DNA of 64,000 bases from Ligilactobacillus equi DSM 15833 = JCM 10991 (GCF_000615765.1 NZ_BAMI01000001.1:104547-168546), one strand, 5' to 3'; counted from the first letter of the stretch, positions 38,992 through 48,254 are shown. Numbers and translations are program-made. Notes: generated from the sequence alone by a model not told the origin.

Positions 38992-39444
38992 ATGAGAAAA
39001 AAAGATCGTCAAGAATTGATTAAACAAATATTGCAAAACGAGGAAATTTATCGTCAAGAAGACCTCGTTAAACGCTTGGATGAGCAAGGAATTTACGTTA
39101 CTCAAGCCACGATTTCTCGGGATGTCAAAGAAATGCAATTAGTAAAAATTCCTCAAGATGATGGTGGGTATATTTATAATGTGCCGACAGAAAAAAGTAA
39201 CCAATTAAGTTTGGAAAAAATTTTAAGTGACTCTTTTGTGTCTTGTGATACACATAATGAAATGTGCTTTGTGAAGGTTCTTCCGGGAAACGGACCAATT
39301 TTATCAAGCATGATTGAGCAAAATAAATTTGAAGAAGTTTTTGCGACCTTATGTGATGACAACTCGGTTATGATTTTTGCTAAATCAGTTCAAGCGGCAC
39401 AACAATTAGCCAAAACCTTTTATAGTTGGGTTAAGCTCGATTAG
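38992..39444 (+). CDS. argR: Arginine repressor ArgR/AhrC
   Basis: A hexameric regulator of 150 residues. The winged helix carries the SR motif in TQATISRDVKEMQLVK. The C-terminal arginine-binding domain has LPGNGPILSSMIEQNKFEEVFATLCDDNSVM, read in parts. Its position between tlyA and recN is conserved in Firmicutes. No arginine genes are in the window. Confidence 0.94.
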   Translation: MRKKDRQELIKQILQNEEIYRQEDLVKRLDEQGIYVTQATISRDVKEMQLVKIPQDDGGYIYNVPTEKSNQLSLEKILSDSFVSCDTHNEMCFVKVLPGNGPILSSMIEQNKFEEVFATLCDDNSVMIFAKSVQAAQQLAKTFYSWVKLD

Positions 39445-39467
39445 TTTTGTTTTGAAAGGGGAATGCT

Positions 39468-41156
39468 ATGCTACAAGAATTAAGTATTCGTGATTTTGCG
39501 TTGATTGAGCAGATGAATGTGGACTTTCAAGACGAAATGACGGTTTTAACCGGAGAAACGGGAGCTGGGAAATCAATTATTATTGATGCCTTAGGCTTAC
39601 TAGCTGGTGGCCGGGGGTCGAGTGATTTCATACGTAAAGGTGAAAATAAAGCGGTTATTCAAGGTTTATTTTTAATTCCTGATAAGGCTAAGACCCTTGC
39701 CATTTTAGAAGAGGTTGGCATTGAAAATCAAGATGATGGGTTAATTTTACAAAGAGACCTTTACCGTAGCGGACGTAATGTTTGTCGGATTAACGGTAAC
39801 TTAGTTAATTTGGCAACTTTACGGCGGGTAGGGGAAACTTTAATCGATATTCATGGTCAAAATGAACACCAGGAGTTAATGAGGCCTGAAAATCATATTA
39901 ATTTGCTCGATTCTTATGCCAATGACTTACAACCTCTTTTACAGGAATATCAAGTAGCCTACGATGACTATCAAAAGTTAGCTACCGCCTTAGCTAAGCG
40001 AGAAGAAAACGAAAAACTATGGGCACAAAGAATGGACATGTTAGAATTTCAGGCCCAAGAAATCAAAGAAGCTAATTTGCGTGTCGATGAAGAAGTGGAA
40101 CTTAAAGAAGAAAAGGACCGTTTAGATAACTACCAAGCGATCAATAAGGCCTTGCGACAAAGCTATGAATTTTTGTCAGGGGATACCCATGATGCTTTAG
40201 GAAATGTAGGTGTGGCTTTAGAAAGCATGCAAAAAATTAGTGACCTAAGCCCAAAGTTTGGAGAAATTGCTCAAAGTTTGGCCGACGCTTACTATACTTT
40301 GCAAGATGCTTCGCGGGATGTTTACGATCAATTGGATGAGATGGAATGGGATGAAAATCGCTTGAATCAGATTGAGCAACGTCTGGAATTGATTTACCAA
40401 TTAAAACGTAAATATGGTGATAGTGTGGCAGAAATTCTCAGGTACTATCAAAAAATTGTAGCGGAGCTTAATGAAATGCAAGAGGGCAATGGTGATTCTG
40501 CGGCTCAAAAGCAAGCAGTGGAGTTGGCCAAACAAAAGGCCTTAAAGTTGGCTCAAGAACTGAGCCAAAAGCGCCAGGAAATTGCTCAAGATCTCCAAAG
40601 AGCAGTTCATAAACAGTTAGCTGCACTTTACATGGAAAAGGCCATTTTTGAAGTTAAATTTAAAAAGGGTTCAACTTTGAACAGTCATGGTTTGGATAAA
40701 GTCGAGTTTTACTTGCAAGCTAACCCAGGAGAATCTATGGGCCCTCTAGCTAAAATTGCATCCGGAGGAGAATTATCTCGAATTATGTTGGCTCTAAAAA
40801 CCATCTTTTCCCAACAACAAGGGGTTACGTCGATTATTTTTGATGAAGTAGATACTGGGGTTTCAGGTCGGGTTGCTGAAGGAATTGCTGAAAAAATTAG
40901 TCAGGTAGCACGCAATTCTCAAGTTTTATGTATCACCCACCTTCCGCAAGTGGCAGCCATTGCGCAACATCAATACTTCATCGCCAAACACGTTCATGAT
41001 GGCCGTACGGAAACGAGCCTAGAAATTTTAGCTGATGAAGCGCGGGTAAAGGAAATTGCACGGATGTTAGCCGGAAGTGAGATTACGGATTTAGCCTTAC
41101 AACATGCCAAGGAATTACTCAAACTTTCTGCTAAAATCCGTCAACAGATTAAATAG
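39468..41156 (+). CDS. recN: DNA repair protein RecN
   Basis: An SMC-like ATPase of 562 residues acting early in double-strand break repair. Walker A is LTGETGAGKSI, followed by GGRGSSDFIRKGE. A coiled coil covers about 160-350, and the C-terminal half has the signature KIASGGELSRIMLALK and Walker B SIIFDEVDTGVSG. GAAAGGGG precedes the ATG. I see no LexA-type operator nearby. Confidence 0.96.
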   Translation: MLQELSIRDFALIEQMNVDFQDEMTVLTGETGAGKSIIIDALGLLAGGRGSSDFIRKGENKAVIQGLFLIPDKAKTLAILEEVGIENQDDGLILQRDLYRSGRNVCRINGNLVNLATLRRVGETLIDIHGQNEHQELMRPENHINLLDSYANDLQPLLQEYQVAYDDYQKLATALAKREENEKLWAQRMDMLEFQAQEIKEANLRVDEEVELKEEKDRLDNYQAINKALRQSYEFLSGDTHDALGNVGVALESMQKISDLSPKFGEIAQSLADAYYTLQDASRDVYDQLDEMEWDENRLNQIEQRLELIYQLKRKYGDSVAEILRYYQKIVAELNEMQEGNGDSAAQKQAVELAKQKALKLAQELSQKRQEIAQDLQRAVHKQLAALYMEKAIFEVKFKKGSTLNSHGLDKVEFYLQANPGESMGPLAKIASGGELSRIMLALKTIFSQQQGVTSIIFDEVDTGVSGRVAEGIAEKISQVARNSQVLCITHLPQVAAIAQHQYFIAKHVHDGRTETSLEILADEARVKEIARMLAGSEITDLALQHAKELLKLSAKIRQQIK

Positions 41157-41180
41157 TGGCGAGAAAAATCCTTATAACTT

Positions 41181-41232
41181 AAAAAACTTAAGAAATTACG
41201 CGGATAAGAACGTTAACTTCTTAAGTTTTTTT
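41181..41232. terminator. Bidirectional terminator between recN and the LexA-like gene
   Basis: AAAAAACTTAAGAA and TTCTTAAGTTTTTT form a 14-bp stem around a loop of about 23 nt, between convergent genes. Confidence 0.75.
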
Positions 41233-41234
41233 GT

Positions 41235-41888
41235 TTACAAAATACGATAGACGGAGAGAACTTTGCCTAAAATAGGGGGAATTTCTTCTAAATAATAGCC
41301 ATTAGCTGTTGGGTTTTCAGCTACTAAGTGTACTTTTTCCGATTTATAACGGTATCGGCGACAGGTTAGAAGGTTTTGGGGACCAAGGACAAGCACAATA
41401 TCACCGTCCTTGAAATTTTCTTGTTTTCGGACAATTACCAAATCATCTTTGAGTAAGTGGGCATCAAGCATGGCATCATCTGCCAAGGCAACCATAAAAA
41501 GTGGATCGGTGCGGTCCAGATTTGGTGGAATGGGAAAGTAGGTCCGTCCCGACTTATCCCCCAGTTCAATAACTGGAGAAGTGATTTCTTCGGTTAGAAG
41601 GGGAATGTGGTTACGGTTCAATCCTCGTCCAAGAAAACTGGCTCCAGAAGCTGTGACGGTCACATTCCGTGATTTACGTCGCAAACTGTTATCTTCACCT
41701 TGATCCTTGGCTAAGAAACCTTTTTTAACAAGCTCATTGAGATGTTTATGGACGGTTGCCGGAGACTTGATTAAAAGTCCCGCTTGGATTTCTCGTATAC
41801 TAGGGGAATAGTTTTTAGCCTCTAGATAATTATAAATAAAGGATAGAATGTCTCTTTGTTTTTTTTCGTTTTGTGCTTGGCGACTCAT
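41235..41888 (-). CDS. LexA-like repressor lacking the self-cleavage dyad
   Basis: A 217-residue protein with LexA architecture: an N-terminal winged helix (SIREIQAGLLIKSPATVHKHL, in parts) and a C-terminal S24 domain. Aligned by eye to B. subtilis LexA, the catalytic Ser of GDSM is A139 (ALADDAMLDAH). The catalytic Lys of ATVKRF is R177 (LTCRRY), and the scissile Ala-Gly is Thr-Ser near 103-104. It should therefore not self-cleave with RecA. The next genes upstream, ynzC and yneF, are the usual neighbours of lexA. The ATG at 41888 follows GAGGAGGTG; an upstream ATG adds seven residues. Confidence 0.85.
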   Translation of the reverse strand: MSRQAQNEKKQRDILSFIYNYLEAKNYSPSIREIQAGLLIKSPATVHKHLNELVKKGFLAKDQGEDNSLRRKSRNVTVTASGASFLGRGLNRNHIPLLTEEITSPVIELGDKSGRTYFPIPPNLDRTDPLFMVALADDAMLDAHLLKDDLVIVRKQENFKDGDIVLVLGPQNLLTCRRYRYKSEKVHLVAENPTANGYYLEEIPPILGKVLSVYRIL

Positions 41889-41907
41889 GTGACCACCTCC
41901 TCGTGGC

Positions 41908-41937
41908 ATTGTAGCATAGTTTTTCCCGTAGTCGCAA
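41908..41937 (-). promoter_or_regulatory. Promoter of the LexA-like gene
   Basis: On the minus strand: TTGCGA (41937-41932), an 18-nt spacer and TACAAT (41913-41908), leaving a leader of only about 15 nt. I found no GAAC-N4-GTTC type operator overlapping it. Confidence 0.65.
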
Positions 41938-41974
41938 GTTACAGAAAAATCAAGAAATTAGAGTGGATTGCTTG

Positions 41975-42003
41975 TCAAAAAAGATAAAATGACTTAAAAT
42001 TTA
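41975..42003 (+). promoter_or_regulatory. Promoter upstream of ynzC
   Basis: TTGTCA, then a 17-nt spacer and TAAAAT, within about 41973-42003. It precedes an orphan terminator and ynzC. Confidence 0.5.
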
Positions 42004-42028
42004 GGTGAAGATTAAGTAGTGTAACAAG

Positions 42029-42056
42029 AAGCTGGCTCTGAGCGCAGCTTTTTTGA
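42029..42056 (+). terminator. Orphan terminator or attenuator before ynzC
   Basis: AAGCTGGCT and AGC-G-CAGCTT form a 9-bp stem with one bulge and a CTG loop, followed by six T. No gene ends here on the plus strand. It sits about 25 nt after a predicted transcript start and 60 nt before ynzC. Confidence 0.65.
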
Positions 42057-42114
42057 TGTTTCATCTTAAATCGAGGGCTAAGGTCCAATTACAAGTGAAA
42101 ATAAGGAGAAAGAT

Positions 42115-42378
42115 ATGAATAAAAAAGTTCAAGCGGGTGCAATTCCTCAAGAATTAATTGACCGCATCAATGAATTAGCCAAGAAGAAAAAGACGGTTGG
42201 CTTGACTGATGTTGAACGTCAAGAACAAGCAACATTACGTGAAACTTACTTGGCTATGTTTCGTGAAAATTTCCGTAGTCATGTCGAAATGTTACAGGTT
42301 TACGATAAAAATGGTAAGGAAGTTACTCCGCAAAAGGTTATTGATATCCAAAGAAAACGTGGTTTACGTGACAATTAA
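42115..42378 (+). CDS. ynzC: YnzC family protein (DUF896)
   Basis: An 87-residue protein with the DUF896 pattern: helical hairpin (IPQELIDRINELAKKKK) then LTDVERQEQATLRETYLAMFRENF, in parts, and the DIQRKRGL end. In Bacillus it belongs to the lexA-yneA neighbourhood. AAGGAG precedes the ATG. Its exact role is unknown. Confidence 0.92.
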   Translation: MNKKVQAGAIPQELIDRINELAKKKKTVGLTDVERQEQATLRETYLAMFRENFRSHVEMLQVYDKNGKEVTPQKVIDIQRKRGLRDN

Positions 42379-42470
42379 TTAACCTAAGGGGCTTTATCTT
42401 TGTCTTCTTTTTGTGTAAACTATTTAAGAGACCTAGTTTAACCTAGGATTCAGTAGAAGGGAGATATCTA

Positions 42471-42695
42471 ATGACAACAGGTGTATGGATTTTAATCGTT
42501 ATTTTGGCCTTAGTCTTAGGGCTTGTTGGTGGTTTCTTTGCTGCTCGTAAGTACATGGAAGATTACTTGAAAAAGAATCCTCCTATCAACGAACAAATGT
42601 TGAAAACAATGATGGCTCAAATGGGACAAAAACCTTCTGAAAAGAAGCTTCACCAAATGATGGCCTCAATGAAAGCTAGCTACGGTAAAAAGTAG
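42471..42695 (+). CDS. yneF: YneF family small membrane protein (UPF0154)
   Basis: A 74-residue protein with one N-terminal transmembrane helix ([20 protein letters not shown]), then [19 protein letters not shown], typical of UPF0154. GAAGGGAG precedes ATG 42471. Function unknown. It belongs to the lexA-yne neighbourhood of Firmicutes. Confidence 0.93.
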   Translation: MTTGVWILIVILALVLGLVGGFFAARKYMEDYLKKNPPINEQMLKTMMAQMGQKPSEKKLHQMMASMKASYGKK

Positions 42696-42698
42696 TCT

Positions 42699-42737
42699 AA
42701 AAAGGTCGCCCCGATGTTGAGCGACCTTTTTTATTTT
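42699..42737. terminator. Bidirectional terminator between yneF and plsC
   Basis: AAAAGGTCGC pairs with GCGACCTTTT around an 11-nt loop. Its end overlaps the plsC stop codon. Confidence 0.9.
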
Positions 42738-43372
42738 TCTGCATTTTTTTTAGTCTCAGCTGGATCGAGATAGACGAAGTTGGGGTCAACTTCGTGGTCA
42801 ATTTTTTCAAAAGCTTGGTCCATTTGAGCTAGAATTTCAGCCTGATATTCTTCGGTTAATTTAACCCGGCGATCAATCATAATGGGTTCGCCAAAGCTAA
42901 CAGTGATTTTTTGACGCTTTAAGAGGCCACCGAATGTTACCGGACCTTGGTAAACAGCTGGTACAATTGGCACACCCGCCATTTTGGCGATTAAAAGCAC
43001 GCCCCCTTTGAGTTCTTGAGAGTGGCGAGTTCCCGAAGGAAACATAATCAAGGATAAATCTTTTTTACGCAAGTTTTTAACCGGTGTCTTAATAACTGAC
43101 GGACCAGGATTAGCCCGATCGACTGGAAAAGCGTTAGCGTGTACTAAGATGTAACGCAAGATGGGATTTTTAAAAAGTTCTTGCTTGGCCATAAAGGAAA
43201 ACTTTTTTGGTGCACCAGCTAAGGCAAAGTAAATGGGATCCCACCAGGTCCGATGTGGCCCCACGAGGATATAATTTCCTTCGGGTAAGCGGTCTTTATT
43301 GAGGTAGTGGGCATTTCCATTTAAAATAAATACAACGATGCGTGCAACTACGCGGATAAATGAATAAAACAA
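42731..43372 (-). CDS. plsC: 1-acyl-sn-glycerol-3-phosphate acyltransferase
   Basis: A membrane-associated enzyme of 213 residues adding the second acyl chain to make phosphatidic acid. The HX4D motif is HRTWWD, the second motif is FPVDR and the third FPSGTRHS. The N-terminus has a short hydrophobic segment. It is convergent with yneF and divergent from trmN6. Confidence 0.93.
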   Translation of the reverse strand: MFYSFIRVVARIVVFILNGNAHYLNKDRLPEGNYILVGPHRTWWDPIYFALAGAPKKFSFMAKQELFKNPILRYILVHANAFPVDRANPGPSVIKTPVKNLRKKDLSLIMFPSGTRHSQELKGGVLLIAKMAGVPIVPAVYQGPVTFGGLLKRQKITVSFGEPIMIDRRVKLTEEYQAEILAQMDQAFEKIDHEVDPNFVYLDPAETKKNAEK

Positions 43373-43465
43373 AGATAAGCTCCTTTCGTAATTTAGCTAT
43401 CTGCTTAAGTATGCAGAATTTTACGCACAATTTCAAGAAATAATTTAGATAAAGAGGAAATTTAG

Positions 43466-44221
43466 ATGACCAAATCAGTTTTATATGCTGGGGAAAGAAT
43501 TGATGCTTTGTATGCCAATGACATTAAAATCATTCAATCTCCCCAAGTTTTTTCATTTTCATTAGATGCCGTCCTACTCGCGCACTTTGCTCAGCCTATT
43601 CGAAAGCCCAGAGGGTTAGTAGTTGACCTATGTGCAGGTAACGGGGCGGTGGCCTTGTTTATGGCCCATAAAACGCAGGCTCATATTATGGCTGTAGAAC
43701 TTCAGGAAAGGTTAGCCGATATGGCTCAGCGCTCCGTGCAACTTAACAATTTGCAAGATCAAATTGAAGTGCGTAATGCGGACTTAAAAGACGCGTTTAA
43801 TTATTTAACTAAGGACACAGTTGACACGATTACGTGTAATCCGCCGTATTTTCCTTTAGAGGTGGAAAGCAAGCGTAATCCTAATGAACATCTGGCCTTA
43901 GCACGCCATGAAATTGCGGTTAATTTTGCTGAAATTTGTCAAATTAGTTCGGGACTTCTGAAGATGGGTGGAAAGTTGTACTTAGTTCATCGTCCCGATC
44001 GTTTACCGGAACTAATCACCACCTTGGTGGAAAATCGTTTGGCACCTAAGCGGATACAATTTATCCACCCCAAACCAGGTCAAGAAGCCAACATGGTTTT
44101 GATTGAAGCTATTAAGGACGGTAAACCGAATGGAGTTCGAGTTTTACCGGCGATTGTCGCTGCTGATGAAGCCGGGAACTATACGGGGATAGTGAAAGAG
44201 TTGCTATATGGTAAAGAATGA
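43466..44221 (+). CDS. TrmN6-like tRNA (adenine-N6) methyltransferase
   Basis: An SAM-dependent methyltransferase of 251 residues of the YabB/TrmN6 family. Motif I is [15 protein letters not shown], and motif IV is NPPYF, which marks N6-adenine targets. By homology it modifies A37 of tRNA-Val. The gene overlaps the GIY-YIG gene by 14 nt, the same pair as yabB-yazA in Bacillus. Confidence 0.88.
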   Translation: MTKSVLYAGERIDALYANDIKIIQSPQVFSFSLDAVLLAHFAQPIRKPRGLVVDLCAGNGAVALFMAHKTQAHIMAVELQERLADMAQRSVQLNNLQDQIEVRNADLKDAFNYLTKDTVDTITCNPPYFPLEVESKRNPNEHLALARHEIAVNFAEICQISSGLLKMGGKLYLVHRPDRLPELITTLVENRLAPKRIQFIHPKPGQEANMVLIEAIKDGKPNGVRVLPAIVAADEAGNYTGIVKELLYGKE

Positions 44222-44507
44222 CTCTAAAAAATATTACTTCTATGTACTTTTATGTCGGGATGGGAGTTTCTACGGTGGCTTTACCACTGATTTAGTCAAA
44301 CGAGTGGCGGCTCATAATGCTGGTAAAGGTGCCAAATATACCAGGACGCATAGACCAGTAGAACTCATTTACCATGAAGAATTTGCTGATAAAAGTCGGG
44401 CCTTAAAGGCGGAGTATGCTTTCAAACATCAAAGTCGTATCCAAAAAGAAAACTATCTTAAACGAAAGGGGCTTAAAGCTAGTGCTTGGCAGCTAAAAAA
44501 GTCTTAA
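44208..44507 (+). CDS. GIY-YIG domain protein, YazA/UPF0213 family
   Basis: A 99-residue single-domain protein with the degenerate GIY-YIG core [20 protein letters not shown] and R/H/N residues in [18 protein letters not shown]0213 proteins are small predicted nucleases whose substrate is unknown. Translation is probably coupled to the preceding methyltransferase through the 14-nt overlap. Confidence 0.92.
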   Translation: MVKNDSKKYYFYVLLCRDGSFYGGFTTDLVKRVAAHNAGKGAKYTRTHRPVELIYHEEFADKSRALKAEYAFKHQSRIQKENYLKRKGLKASAWQLKKS

Positions 44508-44586
44508 GCTTTAGCAAAGTAATAGTCTGAAAGTTCTTACTTAGGTTATAATAAAATAGATAAAATTTAAATGAAGGGTGATCAAA

Positions 44587-45582
44587 GTGAAAATTATAGC
44601 ATATGCTGTACGTGAAGATGAAAAAGCCGCTTTTGCTCAATGGCAGGGAGAAAATCCAGATATTGAAGTGAAGTTAGTATCGACAGAGTTAACGGTTGCA
44701 AGTTTAGAAGAGGCTCGAGGTTTTGATGCTATTGTAGCTTTCCAAACTGGTGAATATCCAGCAGACCTTTTTGACCGCATGCAGGCTATGGGAATTAAGG
44801 ACCTGTCAGTTCGTAATGTTGGGGTAGATAACCTCAACTTAGCAAGTGCCAAGCAAAATGGGATTACCATCACCAACGTTCCAGCTTACTCACCAAATGC
44901 CGTGGCAGAATTTGCAGTGAGCCAAGTTTTGAAATTATTACGGAATGCTAAGGTTTACGATCGTAAAATTAGTCAGCATGACTTTCGGTGGGCTCCCAAT
45001 GTAGCTGGTGAAATTAATGGTAAAACGGTAGGTGTCTTAGGCACTGGTCGAATTGGCCAAGTTATGATTAAAATTATGCAAGGTTTCGGAGCTAAGATTG
45101 TGGCTTATGATCCATTCCCCAATCCTGACCTCGCTAAGCAAGGTATCTACTTGGATAGTCCGGATGATGTGCTTAAACAAGCCGATATCGTTTCCTTACA
45201 TGTACCAGCCACTAAGGATAATTTCCACTTGATTAATCAAGATACGATTGCTGAAATGCGTGATGGAGCTATTATCGTTAATGTTTCTCGAGGTGCTTTA
45301 ATTGACACGCCAGCATTAGTGACTGCTGTGAAAAACGGTAAGTTAGCCGGGGCAGTGCTTGATACTTATGAAAATGAAGCCTCATTTTTTAACCATGATT
45401 TACGTGGTCAAACACTAAGCGATCCTCTATTGACAGAAATGTTAAGTATGGATGAAATTCTTTTAACACCACACATTGCCTTTTACACGGATATTGCGGT
45501 GGGTAATATGGTGAGGGTTTCTTTAGATTCTGCTAAGGATGTTTTAACTACGGGGACAGCACCGACCGTGGTTGTTGGCTAA
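44587..45582 (+). CDS. D-2-hydroxyacid dehydrogenase, probably D-lactate dehydrogenase
   Basis: An NAD-dependent enzyme of 331 residues, the usual length of D-lactate dehydrogenases of lactobacilli. The Rossmann motif is GVLGTGRIGQ. The catalytic Arg is in NVSRGALIDT, Glu in YENE, and His in LTPHIAFYTD. I take GTG 44587, since GAAGGG at 44573-44578 lies 8 nt away; GTG 44578 overlaps it. D-hydroxyisocaproate dehydrogenase is the main alternative. Confidence 0.87.
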   Translation: MKIIAYAVREDEKAAFAQWQGENPDIEVKLVSTELTVASLEEARGFDAIVAFQTGEYPADLFDRMQAMGIKDLSVRNVGVDNLNLASAKQNGITITNVPAYSPNAVAEFAVSQVLKLLRNAKVYDRKISQHDFRWAPNVAGEINGKTVGVLGTGRIGQVMIKIMQGFGAKIVAYDPFPNPDLAKQGIYLDSPDDVLKQADIVSLHVPATKDNFHLINQDTIAEMRDGAIIVNVSRGALIDTPALVTAVKNGKLAGAVLDTYENEASFFNHDLRGQTLSDPLLTEMLSMDEILLTPHIAFYTDIAVGNMVRVSLDSAKDVLTTGTAPTVVVG

Positions 45583-45598
45583 AATCGTGAAAAAGCTA

Positions 45599-45627
45599 TT
45601 GCAATTTAAACCTAGATGGGCTAAAAT
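45599..45627 (+). promoter_or_regulatory. rpsB-tsf promoter
   Basis: TTGCAA at 45599-45604, a 17-nt spacer and TAAAAT at 45622-45627. Confidence 0.7.
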
Positions 45628-45633
45628 AATAAA

Positions 45634-45754
45634 AGTGCTGTAAAGGTACAATTCACACTTTGGGCGATAGACAAAAGAGTGCTCTTTTGAGTCTTTTGGC
45701 AGTTGAACCCAGAGGAGGAAATTAAAAACTATTTACATGGAGGTTAATTGAATC
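45634..45754 (+). promoter_or_regulatory. Long rpsB leader
   Basis: About 120 nt lie between the promoter and rpsB. They contain a small hairpin AAAAGAG-TG-CTCTTTT near 45673-45688 and two purine-rich stretches, one being the GGAGG used by rpsB. S2 autoregulation is possible but not shown. Confidence 0.35.
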
Positions 45755-46543
45755 ATGGCAGTTATTTCTATGAAACAATTACTTGAAGCTGGTGTCCACT
45801 TTGGTCACCAAACACGTCGTTGGAACCCTAAAATGAAGGAATACATCTTTACTGAACGTAATGGTATCTACATCATTGACTTGCAAAAGACTGTTAAGTT
45901 GATTGATGATGCATACGACTTCATGAAAGATGCAGCTGCTGACGATGGTGTTGTATTGTTCGTTGGTACTAAGAAGCAAGCTCAAGATGCAATTGCTGAA
46001 GAAGCTAAGCGTGCAGGTCAATACTATGTGAACCACCGTTGGTTGGGTGGTACTTTGACTAACTGGAATACTATCCAAACACGTATTAAGCGTCTTAAAG
46101 AAATCAAGGCAATGGAAGAAGATGGAACATTTGACCGTCTTCCTAAGAAGGAAGTTGCTTTATTACAAAAGCAACGTGACCGTCTTGAAAAGTTCTTGGG
46201 TGGTATCGAAGACATGCCTCGTATTCCAGATGTATTGTTTATCGTAGACCCACGCAAGGAACGTATTGCTGTTAAGGAAGCTCAAAAGCTTAACATTCCT
46301 ATCGTTGCTATGGTTGATACAAACGCTGACCCAGACGAAATCGATGTTAAGATTCCTTCTAACGACGATGCTATCCGTGCCGTTCGTTTGATTACTGCTA
46401 AGATGGCAGATGCTGTTATCGAAGGTAACCAAGGTCAAGATAACGCTGAAGTATCAGAAGCAGACTTCGCGGCCGAAGCAAAGGTTGACTCAATCGAAGA
46501 TATTGTTGAAGCTGTTGAAGGCGACAACAAAGATGCTGAATAG
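45755..46543 (+). CDS. rpsB: 30S ribosomal protein S2
   Basis: A 262-residue protein binding the head of the 30S subunit. [20 protein letters not shown], in parts, then [17 protein letters not shown] and [12 protein letters not shown] are diagnostic. The acidic tail (after residue 230) is normal for S2. It is followed by tsf through a hairpin region. Codon use is strongly biased, as expected for a highly expressed gene. Confidence 0.97.
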   Translation: MAVISMKQLLEAGVHFGHQTRRWNPKMKEYIFTERNGIYIIDLQKTVKLIDDAYDFMKDAAADDGVVLFVGTKKQAQDAIAEEAKRAGQYYVNHRWLGGTLTNWNTIQTRIKRLKEIKAMEEDGTFDRLPKKEVALLQKQRDRLEKFLGGIEDMPRIPDVLFIVDPRKERIAVKEAQKLNIPIVAMVDTNADPDEIDVKIPSNDDAIRAVRLITAKMADAVIEGNQGQDNAEVSEADFAAEAKVDSIEDIVEAVEGDNKDAE

Positions 46544-46554
46544 TTAATAAAACT

Positions 46555-46604
46555 AGGCTGTCTCAAGTCAGGCGCAAAGCTTGGTTTGTGACAGCCTTTT
46601 TTAA
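46555..46604 (+). terminator. Intergenic attenuator-like hairpin between rpsB and tsf
   Basis: AGGCTGTC (46555-46562) pairs with GACAGCCT (46590-46597), followed by TTTTT. The loop is about 27 nt long, so termination is probably partial. Confidence 0.65.
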
Positions 46605-46640
46605 AATTTTTAATCAAATCCAAGGAGGTTCTTTAGAACT

Positions 46641-47669
46641 ATGGCAGAAATTACAGCAAAACTTGTTAAAGAATTGCGTGAAAAGTCAGGTGCCGGTGTT
46701 ATGGACGCTAAGAAGGCACTTGTAGAAACTGATGGCGACATGGAAAAGGCTATCGAATTCCTTCGTGAAAAAGGAATGGCAAAGGCGGCTAAGAAGGCTG
46801 ACCGTGTGGCTGCTGAAGGTTTAACAGGGGTTTACGTTGATGGTAACGTTGCCGCTGTGGTTGAAGTTAACTCAGAAACTGACTTTGTGGCTAAGAACGC
46901 TCAGTTCGTTGAATTAGTTAAGGCAACAGCTAAGGTCGTTGCTGAAAACAAGCCAGCTAACAACGAAGAAGCCCTTGCCTTAGTAATGCCTTCTGGCGAA
47001 ACTATGGAAAAAGAATACGTAAATGCAACTGCTACTATCGGGGAAAAAATTTCTTTCCGTCGTTTCCAAGTTGTTGAAAAGACAGATGCACAACACTTTG
47101 GTGCTTACCAACACAATGGTGGTCGAATCGGGGTTATCTCTGTCATCGAAGGTGGCGATGATGCTTTAGCTAAGCAAATTTCAATGCACATTGCTGCTAT
47201 GAAGCCAACTGTTTTATCATACAAGGACTTAGAGGCTGAATTTGTAGCTGACCAATTAGCACAAATGAACCACAAGATTGATCAAGATAATGAAGCTCGT
47301 GCTATGGTTGATAAGCCAGCATTGCCACACTTACAATACGGTTCCAAGGCACAATTGACAGACGAAGTTGTGGCTAAGGCTGAAGAAGATATCAAGGCTG
47401 AATTAGCTGCTGAAGGCAAACCAGAAAAGATTTGGGACAAGATTATCCCAGGTAAGATGAACCGCTTCATGTTGGACAACACTAAGGTTGACCAAGAATT
47501 CACTTTACTTGCACAAGTTTACATCATGGATGACAGCAAGACTGTGGAACAATACATGGAATCAGTTGATGCCTCTGTTGTAACATTTGTACGTTACGAA
47601 GTTGGTGAAGGTATCGAAAAGCAAGAAAGTGACTTTGCTGCTGAAGTTGCTGCTCAAATCAACGGCTAA
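46641..47669 (+). CDS. tsf: Elongation factor Ts
   Basis: The nucleotide exchange factor for EF-Tu; 342 residues. The N-terminal UBA-like domain and signature [16 protein letters not shown] are clear, as is [11 protein letters not shown]. The core contains [12 protein letters not shown]. An inserted segment ([20 protein letters not shown]) makes it longer than the roughly 290-residue form, as in several lactobacilli. CAAGGAGG precedes the ATG. Confidence 0.97.
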   Translation: MAEITAKLVKELREKSGAGVMDAKKALVETDGDMEKAIEFLREKGMAKAAKKADRVAAEGLTGVYVDGNVAAVVEVNSETDFVAKNAQFVELVKATAKVVAENKPANNEEALALVMPSGETMEKEYVNATATIGEKISFRRFQVVEKTDAQHFGAYQHNGGRIGVISVIEGGDDALAKQISMHIAAMKPTVLSYKDLEAEFVADQLAQMNHKIDQDNEARAMVDKPALPHLQYGSKAQLTDEVVAKAEEDIKAELAAEGKPEKIWDKIIPGKMNRFMLDNTKVDQEFTLLAQVYIMDDSKTVEQYMESVDASVVTFVRYEVGEGIEKQESDFAAEVAAQING

Positions 47670-47697
47670 GAAGAGTTAGTTGTTGAATGAAAGAAAT

Positions 47698-47728
47698 GTC
47701 AATTAGCGTTGCTAGTTGGCGTTTTTTT
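47698..47728 (+). terminator. tsf terminator
   Basis: GTCAATTAGC pairs with GCTAGTTGGC around a GTT loop, followed by seven T. Confidence 0.88.
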
Positions 47729-47742
47729 GTACGAAAAGGAAA

Positions 47743-48195
47743 ATGGAAAAGAAAATTAAAGAATTTTGGCAAGTATTTTGTCAAAAACGGGGGATTAACC
47801 CACAATGTCATGTTGAAGTTTATGCTTTTGGGATGGATGCTAGGCAAGCTGATGATTTAGCAACTTTAGTAAATCAAGGAATTAAAACGGCAACCACGTC
47901 AGCTTACGATATGTATGCTCCAGAAGAAAGATTTCCGCAAGTTGGCGATTATAACATAATTCTAGATGGGCAGGACCAGCCGGTTTGTGTTACGCGCACG
48001 GTAGTTACCGAAACGGTTGCTTATGCCAATATTTCGGCCGAACATGCTTACCATGAAGGAGAAGGTGATCGCTCCTTGGCTTATTGGAAAGCTGTCCACG
48101 AGGAATTCTTCCAAGAAGAATACGCGCAAGCTGGGCAAGTTTTTGACCCACAAACTGCGCGTTGTTATTGTGAAGTTTTTGAAAAAATCGAATAA
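47743..48195 (+). CDS. ASCH domain protein
   Basis: A soluble protein of 150 residues. The ASCH fold is suggested by IKTATTSAYDMY, GDYNIILDGQDQPVCVTRTV and the SLAYWKAVHEEFF segment, the pattern of small YqfB-like ASCH proteins that bind or process RNA or modified nucleosides. The start is ATG 47743 behind GAAAAGGA; the upstream ATG would lie inside the tsf terminator. Function is not established. Confidence 0.83.
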   Translation: MEKKIKEFWQVFCQKRGINPQCHVEVYAFGMDARQADDLATLVNQGIKTATTSAYDMYAPEERFPQVGDYNIILDGQDQPVCVTRTVVTETVAYANISAEHAYHEGEGDRSLAYWKAVHEEFFQEEYAQAGQVFDPQTARCYCEVFEKIE

Positions 48196-48205
48196 GTTAG
48201 ATACT

Positions 48206-48240
48206 AAAAATCCGCCTAGCAATTGCCAGACGGATTTTTA
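48206..48240. terminator. Bidirectional terminator between the ASCH gene and uspA
   Basis: AAAAATCCG pairs with CGGATTTTT around a 16-nt loop. Confidence 0.85.
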
Positions 48241-48254
48241 ACTTAATTACTTAC

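Noticed and set aside
41889..42114. LexA (Cheo-type) operator at the lexA-like promoter
   Set aside because: No GAAC-N4-GTTC-like palindrome is present in the intergenic region.
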